From an uncultured Pseudoflavonifractor sp. (GTDB lineage Bacteria; Bacillota; Clostridia; Oscillospirales; Oscillospiraceae), in assembly GCF_944387275.1 (NCBI RefSeq), contig NZ_CALXEG010000006.1:18837-82836 (forward strand): a stretch of DNA of 64,000 nucleotides. The letters are read 5' to 3'. The translations under genes were made by a program, and so were the position numbers. Of this stretch, positions 8,709 to 17,705 are shown in pieces; the first letter of the stretch is position 1, and every line of letters begins with the position of its first letter. The notes beneath the pieces were generated by a model. The model was not told the DNA's origin, did no database searches, and saw nothing but the letters and a program-made list of their open reading frames with translations.

Positions 8709-9392
8709 GTGTTCCAGGGCTTCAGCGACGAGACGATAGATTTTATGTGGGGCATCCGCTTCAACAACGAAAAGGCCTGGTTTGAGGCCCACAAGGAGGA
8801 ATACCTCACCTATTTCTACAACCCCATGCGGGAACTGGGGCGGCAGGTGTTTGACGGCATGACGCAGCGGCACGGGGACCTGGGGCTGGTGCTCAAGGTG
8901 TCCCGCATCTACCGGGACGCCCGGCGGCTCCACGGACGGGGGCCCTACAAGGACCACCTGTGGCTGTCCATAGAGCGTCCAGGATGCGAGCAGTGGACCG
9001 GCCGTCCCACCTTCTGGTTTGAACTGGGGCCGGAGGCGTGGAGCTACGGACTGGGCTACTGGTGCGCCAGCGCCCTGACCATGGCCAAGTTCCGCGCCCG
9101 GCTGGACCGGGACCCCAAGCCCTTTGAGAAGCTGGCCCGGGCCTTCGATAAGCAGGACCTGTTCGTGCTGGAGGGGGAGGAGTACAAGCGGCCCAAGGGG
9201 CAGACCACCCCGCTGCTGGCGCCCTGGTACAACCGGAAGGGGCTGGTGCTCTCCCGGGAGTGCTCCAACGGCGGCGTGCTCTTCACGCCGGAGCTGCCCG
9301 ACGTACTGCTGGAGGGCTTTGAGTGGCTGCTGCCCTACTACCGGTATTTCCTCACCCTGGAAGGAGACCAGGACCCCAGGGACGGACAGTAA
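8709..9392 (+). CDS. DUF2461 family protein
   Basis: 227 residues from a GTG start supported by AAAGGAG 7 bases upstream. The N-terminal pattern (F-x-x-NNEKAWFEAHKEEY) and the central VSRIYRDARRLHG and GPYKDHLWL are typical of the DUF2461 / TIGR02453 family. The family is widespread and has no settled biochemical role. It stands alone after the pyrG repeat array. The identification is by remembered family motifs; I cannot assign a function. Confidence 0.8.
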   Translation: MFQGFSDETIDFMWGIRFNNEKAWFEAHKEEYLTYFYNPMRELGRQVFDGMTQRHGDLGLVLKVSRIYRDARRLHGRGPYKDHLWLSIERPGCEQWTGRPTFWFELGPEAWSYGLGYWCASALTMAKFRARLDRDPKPFEKLARAFDKQDLFVLEGEEYKRPKGQTTPLLAPWYNRKGLVLSRECSNGGVLFTPELPDVLLEGFEWLLPYYRYFLTLEGDQDPRDGQ

Positions 9393-9469
9393 AAAGAAAA
9401 AATTGCATCACAAAAAAAGCCCGCTGCCGCACATACTGTCTCTGAACGGACAGAAAGGCGGCGGACGGG

Positions 9470-10225
9470 ATGGAATACAGGCGGAAAAGGCAGAGATTCG
9501 CTCTGATGAGCGGCGCGGCGGTCCTGGCGCTGGCCCTTTTGGCGGGGGCGGCGCTGAGGGCCGCTTTGCCTGCCGCCGTCACGGCGGAGGCGGAGGTGCC
9601 CCTGCTGCCTGAGGATGGGGAGCAGAAGCTTATCGCCCTCACCTTTGACGACGGACCCCGGCGCTCCACCACCACCGCCCTGCTGGACGGCCTGGCGGAA
9701 CGGGGGGTCCACGCCACCTTTTTCCTCATCGGCGCCCAGGTGGAGGGAAATGAGGACGTGGTCCGGCGCATGGAGGCGGAGGGGCACCAGGTGGGCATCC
9801 ACACCTACGACCACGTGGCGCTCACCGGGCTGAACCGGGCGGACTTTGACGCCCAGGTGGGCCGCACCAGAGCGCTGCTCTCCACTGTGCTGGGCCACGG
9901 GGACTTCCTTCTCCGGCCGCCCTACGGCATGACGGACGCCTCGGTGAAGGCCTGGGCGGAGTGCCCCATCATCATCTGGTCCATCGATCCGGAGGACTGG
10001 CGGGATCAGAACACCCCCCGTGAGGTGGAGGAGGTGGTGTCCCAGGCCAGGGACGGGGCAATCATTCTCATGCATGACATCTTCCCTGCCTCGGTGGACG
10101 CGGCGCTCCAGATCGTGGACCGGCTCCACGCCCAGGGCTATCTGTTTGTCACCGTGGAGGAGCTGTTTGCCGCCCGGCACATTTCGCTGGAGCCGGGAAA
10201 GAGCTACTCCAACGCCTATCCATAG
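9470..10225 (+). CDS. polysaccharide deacetylase (NodB domain), membrane-anchored
   Basis: 251 residues. An N-terminal hydrophobic helix (about 13-33) anchors or exports it, followed by a carbohydrate-esterase-4 domain. The five NodB motifs are present: TFDDGPRR, HTYDH (metal histidines), RPPYG, SIDPEDW and LMHD. It likely deacetylates peptidoglycan or another surface N-acetylated glycan. The family includes sporulation-specific members such as PdaA/PdaB, but nothing here proves that role. It is a single-gene unit ended by a strong terminator. Confidence 0.88.
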   Translation: MEYRRKRQRFALMSGAAVLALALLAGAALRAALPAAVTAEAEVPLLPEDGEQKLIALTFDDGPRRSTTTALLDGLAERGVHATFFLIGAQVEGNEDVVRRMEAEGHQVGIHTYDHVALTGLNRADFDAQVGRTRALLSTVLGHGDFLLRPPYGMTDASVKAWAECPIIIWSIDPEDWRDQNTPREVEEVVSQARDGAIILMHDIFPASVDAALQIVDRLHAQGYLFVTVEELFAARHISLEPGKSYSNAYP

Positions 10226-10240
10226 GCAAGGGAACCGTTT

Positions 10241-10288
10241 TCAGGCCTGATACCGCCCGGTTTTCCGGCGGCGTCAGGCCTGTTTTTG
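10241..10288 (+). terminator. intrinsic terminator after the deacetylase gene
   Basis: Stem CAGGCCTGA(T/C) at 10242 pairs with the sequence ending GTCAGGCCTG at 10282. An inner CCGCC/GGCGG helix lies within it, and TTTTTG follows. Confidence 0.85.
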
Positions 10289-10337
10289 CCTCAGAAACAC
10301 CCGGCAGCCGGACGCGGCGGGGCGGCCTGCAAATCCC

Positions 10338-10366
10338 TTGCTTTTTCCCGCCTCCGGAGGTACAAT
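10338..10366 (+). promoter_or_regulatory. sigma-A promoter of the YheO-like regulator
   Basis: TTGCTT (10338-10343), a 17-base spacer and TACAAT (10361-10366), about 70 bases before the regulator start. Confidence 0.6.
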
Positions 10367-10434
10367 ATTGATACTTTAGCTATGCAATACGGCAGGCTGG
10401 CCGGCGTCCCGGATCTCCGGAGGGAGGAACTGCA

Positions 10435-11076
10435 ATGACACGGGAAGAAGCTTTTGAATTTCTGGATCGGACCGCCCGGGGCATTGCGGAGATGTTCGGC
10501 AGCTCCTGCGAGACCCTGGTCCACGATATGGGGGACCCCACCCACCCCATCCTGTCCATCTATAACGGACATATCTCCGGGCGGACCGTTGGCTCCACCA
10601 TGGACATCCTGGGCACCGACCTGGCCCTGGATGAGACCGCCCTGGTGACCGACTTCGTCAATCTGTACGCCACCACCCCCAGCGGCCAGCAGATCAAGAG
10701 CAGTACCTTCCACCTGATCGGGGACGGGTACAATCTGGCCCTGGGCATCAATTTTGACTACACCTCTCTGGTGTACGCAAACCGGATCCTGGTGGACCTG
10801 ATGAGCGCCGAGGCAGACCTCCAGAGCGCCATGTGGCGGGGCGGAGACAGCCAGCTCTCCGCCATCTTTGACGAGTGCCTCAGCGTTGTGGGCAAGCCGG
10901 TGTCCGCCCTGACCAAAAAGGACCGGATGAAGATCATTGCCCTGCTGGATCAGAAAAACGCCTTTTCCTTCCGCAAGTCGGTGCCCTTTGTGGCCCGGCG
11001 GCTCCAGGTGTCCCGGTACACGGTGTACAAATACCTGGGAGAGCTGACCGGCGGCGGGGAGGAAGAGGAGAAATAG
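10435..11076 (+). CDS. YheO/DauR-like transcriptional regulator (PAS plus HTH)
   Basis: 213 residues. The N-terminal half (about 10-120) resembles the PAS-like YheO domain, including LVHDMGDPTHPILSIYNGHI. The C-terminal half holds a helix-turn-helix (about 175-205) with VPFVARRLQVSRYTVYKYL. In E. coli the relative DauR represses a D-arginine catabolic operon. Here the gene sits 40 bp upstream of, and codirectional with, an M20 dipeptidase, so control of peptide or amino-acid use is a fair inference. The ligand is unknown. Confidence 0.82.
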   Translation: MTREEAFEFLDRTARGIAEMFGSSCETLVHDMGDPTHPILSIYNGHISGRTVGSTMDILGTDLALDETALVTDFVNLYATTPSGQQIKSSTFHLIGDGYNLALGINFDYTSLVYANRILVDLMSAEADLQSAMWRGGDSQLSAIFDECLSVVGKPVSALTKKDRMKIIALLDQKNAFSFRKSVPFVARRLQVSRYTVYKYLGELTGGGEEEEK

Positions 11077-11116
11077 AGCTCATACCCGGCCAGGCCGGAG
11101 AGAAGGAGGAAATTTC

Positions 11117-12535
11117 ATGATGAAATACGAGGAGCAGATCCGTGCCTATTTTGACGACCCCGCCAAGCAGCGGGAACTGGTGGCGGCGGTGTGCCGTCTG
11201 GTGTCCGTCCGCAGCGTGAAGGGGGAGGCCCAGCCGGGCATGCCCTTCGGCGAGGGCCCTGCCCGGGCGCTGGACGAGGCCCTGAAGCTGTGCGATGAGC
11301 TGGGCTTTGCCACCAGGAACCACGACGGCTACGTGGGCACCGCCGAGCTCAACGACAAGGACACCATCCTCCACATCCTGGCCCACATGGACGTGGTGGG
11401 CGAGGGCAAGGGCTGGGATACCGACCCCTACGGCCCGGTGGAGAAGGACGGCGTGCTCTACGGCCGGGGCGTGGCCGACGACAAGGGCCCCGCTGTGGCG
11501 GCCCTGTTCGCCATGAAGTGCGTGAAGGACCTGGGCCTGCCTCTGAACCACTCCGCCCGCATGATCCTGGGCACCGACGAGGAGTCCGGCTCCGAGGACA
11601 TCGCCCACTACTACGCCACCGAGCCCTACGCCAAGTACACCTTCTCCCCCGACGCGGATTTCCCCGTCATCAACATCGAGAAGGGCCACTACCACCCCGA
11701 CTTCGGCAGCACCTGGGCCAAGTCCGAGGTCCTGCCCCGGGTGACCGGGCTGAAGGGCGGCTTCCGCACCAACGTGGTGCCGCCGGAGTCCCAGGCCCTG
11801 GTGGTGGGCGTGTCCGCCGCCGACCTGGAGGCCGCCGCCCAGCAGACCGCCGCGGAGACCGGCGCCACCTTCACCCTGGAGGCGGCGGAAGAGGGGACCC
11901 TCATCCTCTGCGCGGGCAAGAACGCCCACGCCGCCAGCCCTGACGGCGGCAACAACGCCATCACCGCCCTGCTGACCCTGCTGGACCGTCTGCCTCTGGC
12001 CGACTGCAGCAGCACCGCCGCCATCAAGTCCATGCACACCCTCTTCCCCCACGGGGATACCCGCGGCAAGGCCCTGGGCATCGCCCAGGCCGACGAGCTG
12101 TCCGGCCCCCTGACCCTGAACCTGGCCCTCATGACCCTGGATGAGACCGGCTTCAGCGCCAAGTTCGACGTGCGCTTCCCCATCTGCGCCAACGAGGACA
12201 ACTGCAAGAAGGCCTGCGAGGCCTCCTTCGCCGCCCGCGGCATCACCGTCACCGGCGACGGGGACATGACCAGCGTCCACCACACCGACGCCAACTCCCC
12301 CTTTGTCCGCACCCTGCTGGCCTGCTATGAGAACTACACCGGCGTGAAGGACGCCAAGCCCCTGGCCATCGGCGGCGGCACCTATGTCCACGACATCCCC
12401 GGCGGCGTGGCCTTCGGCTGCGAGCTGCCCGGCGCCGATCCCCGCATGCACGGTCCCAACGAGCGCATCCCTGTGGCCGACCTGGTGCTCTCCTGCAAGA
12501 TCTTTGCCCAGGCCATCGCCGAGCTGTGCGGCTGA
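11117..12535 (+). CDS. M20-family dipeptidase (PepV/Sapep-like)
   Basis: 472 residues. A metal-dependent cytoplasmic peptidase that removes N-terminal residues from dipeptides. Metal ligands and catalytic residues are visible: His in HILAHMDVVGEG, Asp in GRGVADDKGP, Glu-Glu in GTDEESGSEDI, Asp in SPDADFPV, and a late His in RMHGPNERI. The lid domain lies between about residues 190 and 320. AAGGAGG precedes the ATG. It probably shares a transcript with the upstream YheO-like regulator. Confidence 0.9.
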   Translation: MMKYEEQIRAYFDDPAKQRELVAAVCRLVSVRSVKGEAQPGMPFGEGPARALDEALKLCDELGFATRNHDGYVGTAELNDKDTILHILAHMDVVGEGKGWDTDPYGPVEKDGVLYGRGVADDKGPAVAALFAMKCVKDLGLPLNHSARMILGTDEESGSEDIAHYYATEPYAKYTFSPDADFPVINIEKGHYHPDFGSTWAKSEVLPRVTGLKGGFRTNVVPPESQALVVGVSAADLEAAAQQTAAETGATFTLEAAEEGTLILCAGKNAHAASPDGGNNAITALLTLLDRLPLADCSSTAAIKSMHTLFPHGDTRGKALGIAQADELSGPLTLNLALMTLDETGFSAKFDVRFPICANEDNCKKACEASFAARGITVTGDGDMTSVHHTDANSPFVRTLLACYENYTGVKDAKPLAIGGGTYVHDIPGGVAFGCELPGADPRMHGPNERIPVADLVLSCKIFAQAIAELCG

Positions 12536-12671
12536 CCGCTGCCCAGGACGACCTGCCGGGCCGATTCCCTTTCCCCGCGCATAGACAGAGCGGAGTCGTT
12601 CCGGCCTGCCTGAAGCGCCGGAACCTCCCTCTGGATGTCTGTGTCACATACAGAGAATGGAGGAACTGAGA

Positions 12672-13382
12672 ATGAAGAAACTGCGCAAGCTCACACTGCT
12701 CACCCTGGCCCTGTCCCTTGTCCTGTGCCTGACCGCCTGCGGCCTTTTGGGCGGAGGCGTCACCAAGCAGGACGCGGTGGACTACGTCAAGGCCCAGATG
12801 GACGTGATCTACAAGGGCGAGTACCAGGAGTACCTGAAGCTGGTGACCGACTCCAGTGAGGAGGAGTGCCAGCAGGCATATGATGACAAGATGCTCAACG
12901 AGGCCCAGTATCTGATGAGCAGCCTGGGCATCGAGTATCCCACCGACGAGCTGACTGCCCGCTTTGCCGAGGCCTACCGCCAGATCTTCGCCAAGGCGGA
13001 CTACACCGTCCAGGAGGCCAGCAGGATGGACGACGGCAGCTACTCCGTCAAGGTGACGGTGCGGCCCATCGACATCATCGACCAGCTCAACGACGCCTAC
13101 CCCGCCTTCTCCGAGACCTTTGAGGCCAAGTACGCCGACGTGGACATTGACTCCATGACGGACGAAGCGTATTCGGACTGGTATGTCAATACCTACGACG
13201 CCGACTACGGCCAGGGCCTGGCCGACCTGCTGGAGTCCCTGATCCCCTCTCTGGGCTACATGGACGAGACCTCCATCCTGGTGCAGGTCCAGCCTGACGA
13301 GGAAGGCTACTACTACCTGAGCGAGGACGACTTTACCAATCTGGACTGGCTGGTGGTCTACTACGACAGCCTGGGTTCCTGA
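12672..13382 (+). CDS. putative lipoprotein of unknown function
   Basis: 236 residues. A type II signal peptide ends in the lipobox LTAC (Cys near residue 23), so the protein is lipid-anchored outside the membrane. The mature part is acidic and helical, with two probable repeats of a short alpha/beta module. I chose MKKLRKLT because GGAGG lies 8 bases upstream; an ATG five codons earlier overlaps that site. No family is recognised with confidence. It has its own terminator and is otherwise isolated. Confidence 0.75.
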   Translation: MKKLRKLTLLTLALSLVLCLTACGLLGGGVTKQDAVDYVKAQMDVIYKGEYQEYLKLVTDSSEEECQQAYDDKMLNEAQYLMSSLGIEYPTDELTARFAEAYRQIFAKADYTVQEASRMDDGSYSVKVTVRPIDIIDQLNDAYPAFSETFEAKYADVDIDSMTDEAYSDWYVNTYDADYGQGLADLLESLIPSLGYMDETSILVQVQPDEEGYYYLSEDDFTNLDWLVVYYDSLGS

Positions 13383-13390
13383 ATTGAAAC

Positions 13391-13431
13391 AAAAGCGGCA
13401 GTCCGGTTTTAACCGGACTGCCGCTTTTTTC
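13391..13431. terminator. intrinsic terminator, also usable from the minus strand
   Basis: A perfect 18-bp stem, AAAAGCGGCAGTCCGGTT and its complement, with a 2-base loop and T6. It lies between the convergent lipoprotein and SNF transporter genes. Confidence 0.92.
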
Positions 13432-13439
13432 TGTACGTC

Positions 13440-14849
13440 TCAGGAGAAGAGGGCCATGAAAGAGGCGCCGAACTTGTTCCAGTAGCCCATGACAAAGATG
13501 ATGAGCACCAGCAGGGGCAGCACATAGCGGAAGTAGGGACGGAACCGGGCGGGGAAGCGGATGCCGTCGCCTGCGTCCGCCTCGGCCAGGAAATTGTCCC
13601 AGCCCCAGCCCTGCCTGGAGACGCAGAAGAGCAGATACACCAGGCTGCCCAGGGGGAGCAGGTTGTCCGACAGGACAAAGTCCTCCAGATCCATGACCAC
13701 GCTGCCGTCCCCGAAGGGCTGGAAGCCGGACCACAGGTTGAAGCCCAGCAGGCAGGGCAGGCTGAGGATGATGATGACCACCAGGTTCACCAGTACCGAC
13801 TTTTTGTGGCTCCACCCCCACTTGTCCATGGGGAAGGAGATGATGTTCTGGAATACGGCGATGACCGTGGACAGGGCGGCGAAGGACATGAACACGAAGA
13901 ACAGCGCGCCCCACAGCCGGCCCAGAGGCATGGAGTTGAACACGTTGGGCAGGGTGAGGAAGATCAGGTTGGGGCCGCTGTCGGGCTGGATGCCGAAGGC
14001 GAAGGCGGAGGGGAAGATGACCAGACCCACCACAAAGGCCACAAAGGTGTCCAGGATGCCCACGTTGATGGCCTCGCCCATGAGGCGGTGCTCCTTGCCG
14101 ATGTAGCTGCCGAAGATGGCCATGGCGCCGATGCCCAGGGACAGGGTGAAGAAGGACTGCCCCATGGCGGCAAAGATGGCCTCGCCCAGGATGAAGTTGC
14201 CGTTGGCGTCGTACATCAGGTTGTGAAAGTTGGGCTTGAGGTAGAACTCCAGGCCCTGGACCGCGTTCTCCAGGGTGACCGACCGGACCACCAGCACGAT
14301 CAGGATGGCCAGCAGCAGCACCATCATCACCTTGGTGATCTTCTCCACGCCGTCCTGAAGGCCCAGGGAACACACGCCCATGCCGATGAGTACCACAATG
14401 ATCATGAAGATGAGCATGAGCCCCGGGTTGGACAGCATGCCGTAGTAGATGTCCTGGACGGCCTGGGGGTCAGCGCCCACAAAGTCGCCCTTGGCCATCT
14501 TGATGCAGTAGAGGATCATCCAGCCGGCCACTGTGGTGTAGAACATCATCAGCATGTAGTTGCCCGCCATGCCGAACCAGCTGTACCAGTGCCACTTGGT
14601 GCCCTTGGGCTCCAGCTTGTGGAAACTGGTGGCGATACTCTGGCGGCTGGCGCGGCCCACAGAGAACTCCATGGCCATGATGGGCAGGCCCAGAATCACC
14701 AGAAATACCAGGTAGATGAGCACAAAGGCGGCGCCGCCGTACTTGCCCACAATGTAGGGAAAGCGCCACACGTTTCCCAAACCGATGGCACATCCCGCCG
14801 AAATGAGCACAAAGCCCAGACGGGAGGCAAAGGTCTCTCTCTCCTTCAC
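13440..14849 (-). CDS. sodium-dependent transporter, SNF / neurotransmitter:sodium symporter family
   Basis: 469 residues with 11-12 predicted membrane segments. It probably imports an amino acid with Na+. The conserved first helix, AGCAIGLGNVWRFPYIVGKY, carries the sodium- and substrate-binding unwound segment of LeuT-fold proteins. Bacterial members such as TnaT and MhsT carry hydrophobic amino acids; the substrate here is not deducible. AGGAGG precedes the ATG. It is a single-gene unit with a well-placed promoter. Confidence 0.92.
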   Translation of the reverse strand: MKERETFASRLGFVLISAGCAIGLGNVWRFPYIVGKYGGAAFVLIYLVFLVILGLPIMAMEFSVGRASRQSIATSFHKLEPKGTKWHWYSWFGMAGNYMLMMFYTTVAGWMILYCIKMAKGDFVGADPQAVQDIYYGMLSNPGLMLIFMIIVVLIGMGVCSLGLQDGVEKITKVMMVLLLAILIVLVVRSVTLENAVQGLEFYLKPNFHNLMYDANGNFILGEAIFAAMGQSFFTLSLGIGAMAIFGSYIGKEHRLMGEAINVGILDTFVAFVVGLVIFPSAFAFGIQPDSGPNLIFLTLPNVFNSMPLGRLWGALFFVFMSFAALSTVIAVFQNIISFPMDKWGWSHKKSVLVNLVVIIILSLPCLLGFNLWSGFQPFGDGSVVMDLEDFVLSDNLLPLGSLVYLLFCVSRQGWGWDNFLAEADAGDGIRFPARFRPYFRYVLPLLVLIIFVMGYWNKFGASFMALFS

Positions 14850-14903
14850 AGGAAATCCTCCTTACATCTTTATGAAAGATATTGTGAAAACAGACACCGG
14901 ATT

Positions 14904-14932
14904 ATCATAGTGCATTTATCGGGGAAAGTCAA
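14904..14932 (-). promoter_or_regulatory. sigma-A promoter of the SNF transporter
   Basis: Minus strand TTGACT (14927-14932), a 17-base spacer beginning TTCCCCG, then TATGAT (14904-14909). The TTGACTTTCCCCG string recurs at the MBOAT promoter near 17.7 kb. Confidence 0.75.
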
Positions 14933-14995
14933 TCTTCAGACAGGACGATTAGGGGGAAACCAGGGAATCAGGACGAGATATCTGCAAAATATTTT

Positions 14996-15060
14996 AAACC
15001 GGCGGGACGAAATTTCCGGAGGGCCTAGAGAACAGTTTTGTATGCTTATGCCGCCGGTTT
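14996..15060. repeat. 10-bp inverted repeat enclosing a 45-base loop
   Basis: AAACCGGCGG at 14996-15005 and CCGCCGGTTT at 15051-15060 can close a stem around a less ordered 45-base interior. It lies in the 315-bp gap (14850-15164) that otherwise holds the SNF promoter and the hairpin at 15076. I recognise no RNA family in it. Confidence 0.5.
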
Positions 15061-15075
15061 GAATATAGAAATAAG

Positions 15076-15109
15076 AGCAGGCGCGTTGGAATGTTCCAAT
15101 GCGCCTGCT
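15076..15109 (-). terminator. hairpin, probable terminator of the O-acylation genes
   Basis: AGCAGGCGC / GCGCCTGCT extended by GTTGGAA / TTCCAAT, with a 2-base loop. On the minus strand it is followed by CTTATTTCTAT and lies 56 bases after the SGNH gene stop. Confidence 0.6.
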
Positions 15110-15164
15110 TTGTACTGGTTAGCTTTAGCGTAACGACGCCCCCCAGCTCAGCCGGGGGTCCTGA

Positions 15165-16184
15165 CTACTGCGCCAGATAGTCCTGCCACCACTGTGCCGA
15201 TTCCTGCCAGTGGGCGGTGTTGGCGGAGGTCTGCTTCCGGGGGACCAGGCCCACATCATCAGTCAGGTACTCCCCCAGCCAGGCGGAGAAGACGGCCGCG
15301 CCGTCCTGGTTCAGGTGGCCGCCGTCGTAGAGGTGGAGGGTGGGCACCAGCCCGATCTCCTCAAACATCTCGCTCCAGTTGCAGAAGATCACGTTCTCGT
15401 CCAGAGCCTGGATTTCCCGGCCGATGCGCTCGTAGGTCTCCTGGGTGCAGCGGGTGTAGGTGGGGTTGAAGGTGATGATGGGAGTGGCCCCATGCTCCTG
15501 GCACAGGTCCAGAATTTTGCCCAGCCAGGACAGGTTGGAGGCGTAGTCCTCGTCCGAGATCTCCCGGTCGGCCACATAGGGTTCGACTCCCACCCCCTCC
15601 TTCACCTCGTCGATGGCGGTGTACCCCTTCAGATAGTCCCGCTGGATGGGGAACAGGGCCCGCTTCACGTCCCCAGGGCGGATCTCCGACCAGCGTCCGT
15701 GGTAGAACCACAGGTCAAAGAGCAGCCCGGTGCGCAGGTCCGGCTCGGCGGCGGTGAAGATGGCCCCCAGCTTGTTGAGGGAGAAGGGCATCAGGTCGAT
15801 GTTGAGCTGGGTGTAGTTCTGGTACTGTGCGAAGAAGAGAGAGGTGGCCTCCAGCACCACCGCGGAGGGGGACTGGGTCTTGAAGACCTCCTTCAGGTAC
15901 CAGTAGGTGATGGACAGGGTCTGCTCCGAGCCGCCCATCACGTACCCCGTCAGGCCGGAGCTGCCGTAGATGACGGAGGGGTTGAAGTCGCAGTAGGCGT
16001 AGGAGCTGCCCAGGTAGATGACGTCCAGGCTGTCCTCCGGCTCGGCCCGGAAGGAGCTCCAGGTGGAGCCGTAGTCCGTGTGGGCGGGGCGGAGCACGTC
16101 GGAGGCGAAGTTGAGCAGCAGAGCGGTGATGAGCAGGAAAACCGCGGCCAGCGGCAGTTCCCTGCGGAGAAAACGAGATTTCAA
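15165..16184 (-). CDS. SGNH-type (AlgJ/DltD-like) surface O-acetylation protein
   Basis: 339 residues: one N-terminal membrane helix (about 10-28), then an extracytoplasmic SGNH-hydrolase-like domain. The catalytic Ser lies in VIYLGSSYAY (near 58-62) and the Asp/His pair in LYDGGHLNQDG (near 285). Such proteins work with MBOAT proteins to acetylate or otherwise acylate cell-surface polymers. It lies 18 bp after the MBOAT gene on the same strand, which supports a shared pathway. The acceptor polymer is unknown. Confidence 0.82.
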   Translation of the reverse strand: MKSRFLRRELPLAAVFLLITALLLNFASDVLRPAHTDYGSTWSSFRAEPEDSLDVIYLGSSYAYCDFNPSVIYGSSGLTGYVMGGSEQTLSITYWYLKEVFKTQSPSAVVLEATSLFFAQYQNYTQLNIDLMPFSLNKLGAIFTAAEPDLRTGLLFDLWFYHGRWSEIRPGDVKRALFPIQRDYLKGYTAIDEVKEGVGVEPYVADREISDEDYASNLSWLGKILDLCQEHGATPIITFNPTYTRCTQETYERIGREIQALDENVIFCNWSEMFEEIGLVPTLHLYDGGHLNQDGAAVFSAWLGEYLTDDVGLVPRKQTSANTAHWQESAQWWQDYLAQ

Positions 16185-16202
16185 GCCGGGTCCTCCTTCC
16201 GG

Positions 16203-17645
16203 TCAGAAGCTGAAGCCATAGATAAAAGACTGGGCGTCGTACCCTGCGCCGTAGCTGCCCAGCACCACGCAGGAGAAGAGCAGGAACCACAGCGCCAGCC
16301 ACCGCGCCGGGCGGGGGGCGGAGAGGTAGTCGGCGGTGATGTCGTGGTTGACCGACCGCAGGTCCACGACCAGCAGTACCACCAGCCCGAAGAGGGCCGC
16401 CAGCAGCTCCCAACGGTCCAGACCCATGCTGGTGAAGACCCACAGGGGCCCGTGGAGCATGCCGGACAGAATGTCCAGCCCGGTGGACACCGATCCGGCC
16501 TTGAAGAACACAAAGGCCGCTGTGGCCAGCAGGAAGGTGCAGAAAATCTGCCACAGCCGCAGGGGCCAGCCGTCCTCTTTCAGATGGAGGGCGCTGTGGA
16601 CCTTGCCCCGGAGAGGGGCGGTGACGCCGCCGATGACCTGATACAGGCCGTTGAGCAGTCCCCACACCACAAAGGTCATGGCCGCGCCGTGCCACAGCCC
16701 GCTGACGGCAAAGACGATGAGCACGTTCAGGTACTTCCGGGCCGTGCCCCGCCGGGAGCCGCCCAGGGGGATATAGAGGTAGTCCCGGAACCAGAAGGAC
16801 AGGGACATGTGCCACCGCCGCCAGAACTCCGCGATGGAGCGGGAGAAGAAGGGGGTGCGGAAGTTCTCTATCAGGGAGAAGCCCATGGCCCGGGCGGTGC
16901 CCAGGGCCATGTCGGAGTAGGAGGAGAAGTCACAGTAGAGCTGGAGGGAGAAGGCCACGGCGGCCCCCGCCAGCTGGAGGGCGCCGAAGTCCTGGGGCGC
17001 GGTAAAGATGGTGTTCACCAGCACGGCCAGCCGGTCAGCCAGCACCAGCTTCTTGAATGCGCCCCACAGGAACCGGAACAGTCCGGCCCGGAACTCGTCC
17101 CAGTCGAACCGGTGCTCCGAGCGGAACTGGGGCAGCAGCTGGTCCGCCCGGGCAATGGGGCCGGAGACGATGTGGGGGAAGAAGGAGAGAAACAGGGCGT
17201 AGAGGAGCAGATCCCGCTCCGCCGGAACCTTGCCCCGGTACACGTCGATGACGTACCCCATGGCCTGGAACAGGTAGAAGGAGATGCCCACGGGCATCAG
17301 GATGTCCAGCACCGGGGCCGAGAAGGAGAAGCCCAGAGCGCCCAGGCCCCGCCCTACCAGGGACAGGGCGAAGTTCAGGTACTTGAACACGAACAGCAGC
17401 AGGCCCAGGATCACCAGGCAGGCCGCCAGGGCGCCCTTGCTTTTCTTCCGCTCCAGCAGCCGCCCGGTCAGGTAGGATGCGGCGATGGTGAAGAGCAGAA
17501 AGGTGAGATATACTGGCTTGGCGCACAGGTAGAAGAACCAGCTGGCCAGCAGCAGCCAGGGGTTGCGGGCCCGCTGAGGCAGCAGGAAAAAGACCAGCGC
17601 CGTCACGGGAAAGAAGCAGAAGAACTGCGGCGTGAGGAAGGTCAC
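16203..17645 (-). CDS. MBOAT-family O-acyltransferase (AlgI/DltB-like)
   Basis: 480 residues with about 11 membrane segments. The family moves acyl groups across the membrane onto surface glycans or teichoic acids. The conserved signature is present: RRWHMSLSFWFRDYLYIPLGG (near 280-300) and the invariant His in SGLWHGAAMTFVVWG (near 325). The neighbouring SGNH and acyltransferase-3 genes define an acylation cluster. It has its own promoter, whose -35 overlaps the end of the upstream acyltransferase gene. Confidence 0.92.
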   Translation of the reverse strand: MTFLTPQFFCFFPVTALVFFLLPQRARNPWLLLASWFFYLCAKPVYLTFLLFTIAASYLTGRLLERKKSKGALAACLVILGLLLFVFKYLNFALSLVGRGLGALGFSFSAPVLDILMPVGISFYLFQAMGYVIDVYRGKVPAERDLLLYALFLSFFPHIVSGPIARADQLLPQFRSEHRFDWDEFRAGLFRFLWGAFKKLVLADRLAVLVNTIFTAPQDFGALQLAGAAVAFSLQLYCDFSSYSDMALGTARAMGFSLIENFRTPFFSRSIAEFWRRWHMSLSFWFRDYLYIPLGGSRRGTARKYLNVLIVFAVSGLWHGAAMTFVVWGLLNGLYQVIGGVTAPLRGKVHSALHLKEDGWPLRLWQIFCTFLLATAAFVFFKAGSVSTGLDILSGMLHGPLWVFTSMGLDRWELLAALFGLVVLLVVDLRSVNHDITADYLSAPRPARWLALWFLLFSCVVLGSYGAGYDAQSFIYGFSF

Positions 17646-17676
17646 GGAGTCACCGCCTTTTCAAAAAGTAGGTACT

Positions 17677-17705
17677 ATTTTAGCCGATATAGCGGGGAAA
17701 GTCAA
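17677..17705 (-). promoter_or_regulatory. sigma-A promoter of the MBOAT-SGNH pair
   Basis: Minus strand TTGACT (17700-17705), a 17-base spacer starting TTCCCCG, then TAAAAT (17677-17682), 32 bases before the MBOAT start. Confidence 0.72.

Noticed and set aside
8262..8957. Minus-strand open frames across the pyrG repeat array that give an internally repeated peptide
   Set aside because: The peptide repeat follows from the DNA repeat. There is no ribosome binding site, and the frame runs into the DUF2461 gene.
12598..12624. Hairpin GTTCCGGC...GCCGGAAC after the dipeptidase gene as a terminator
   Set aside because: No T-tract follows; CTCCCTCT is not a usable termination tail.
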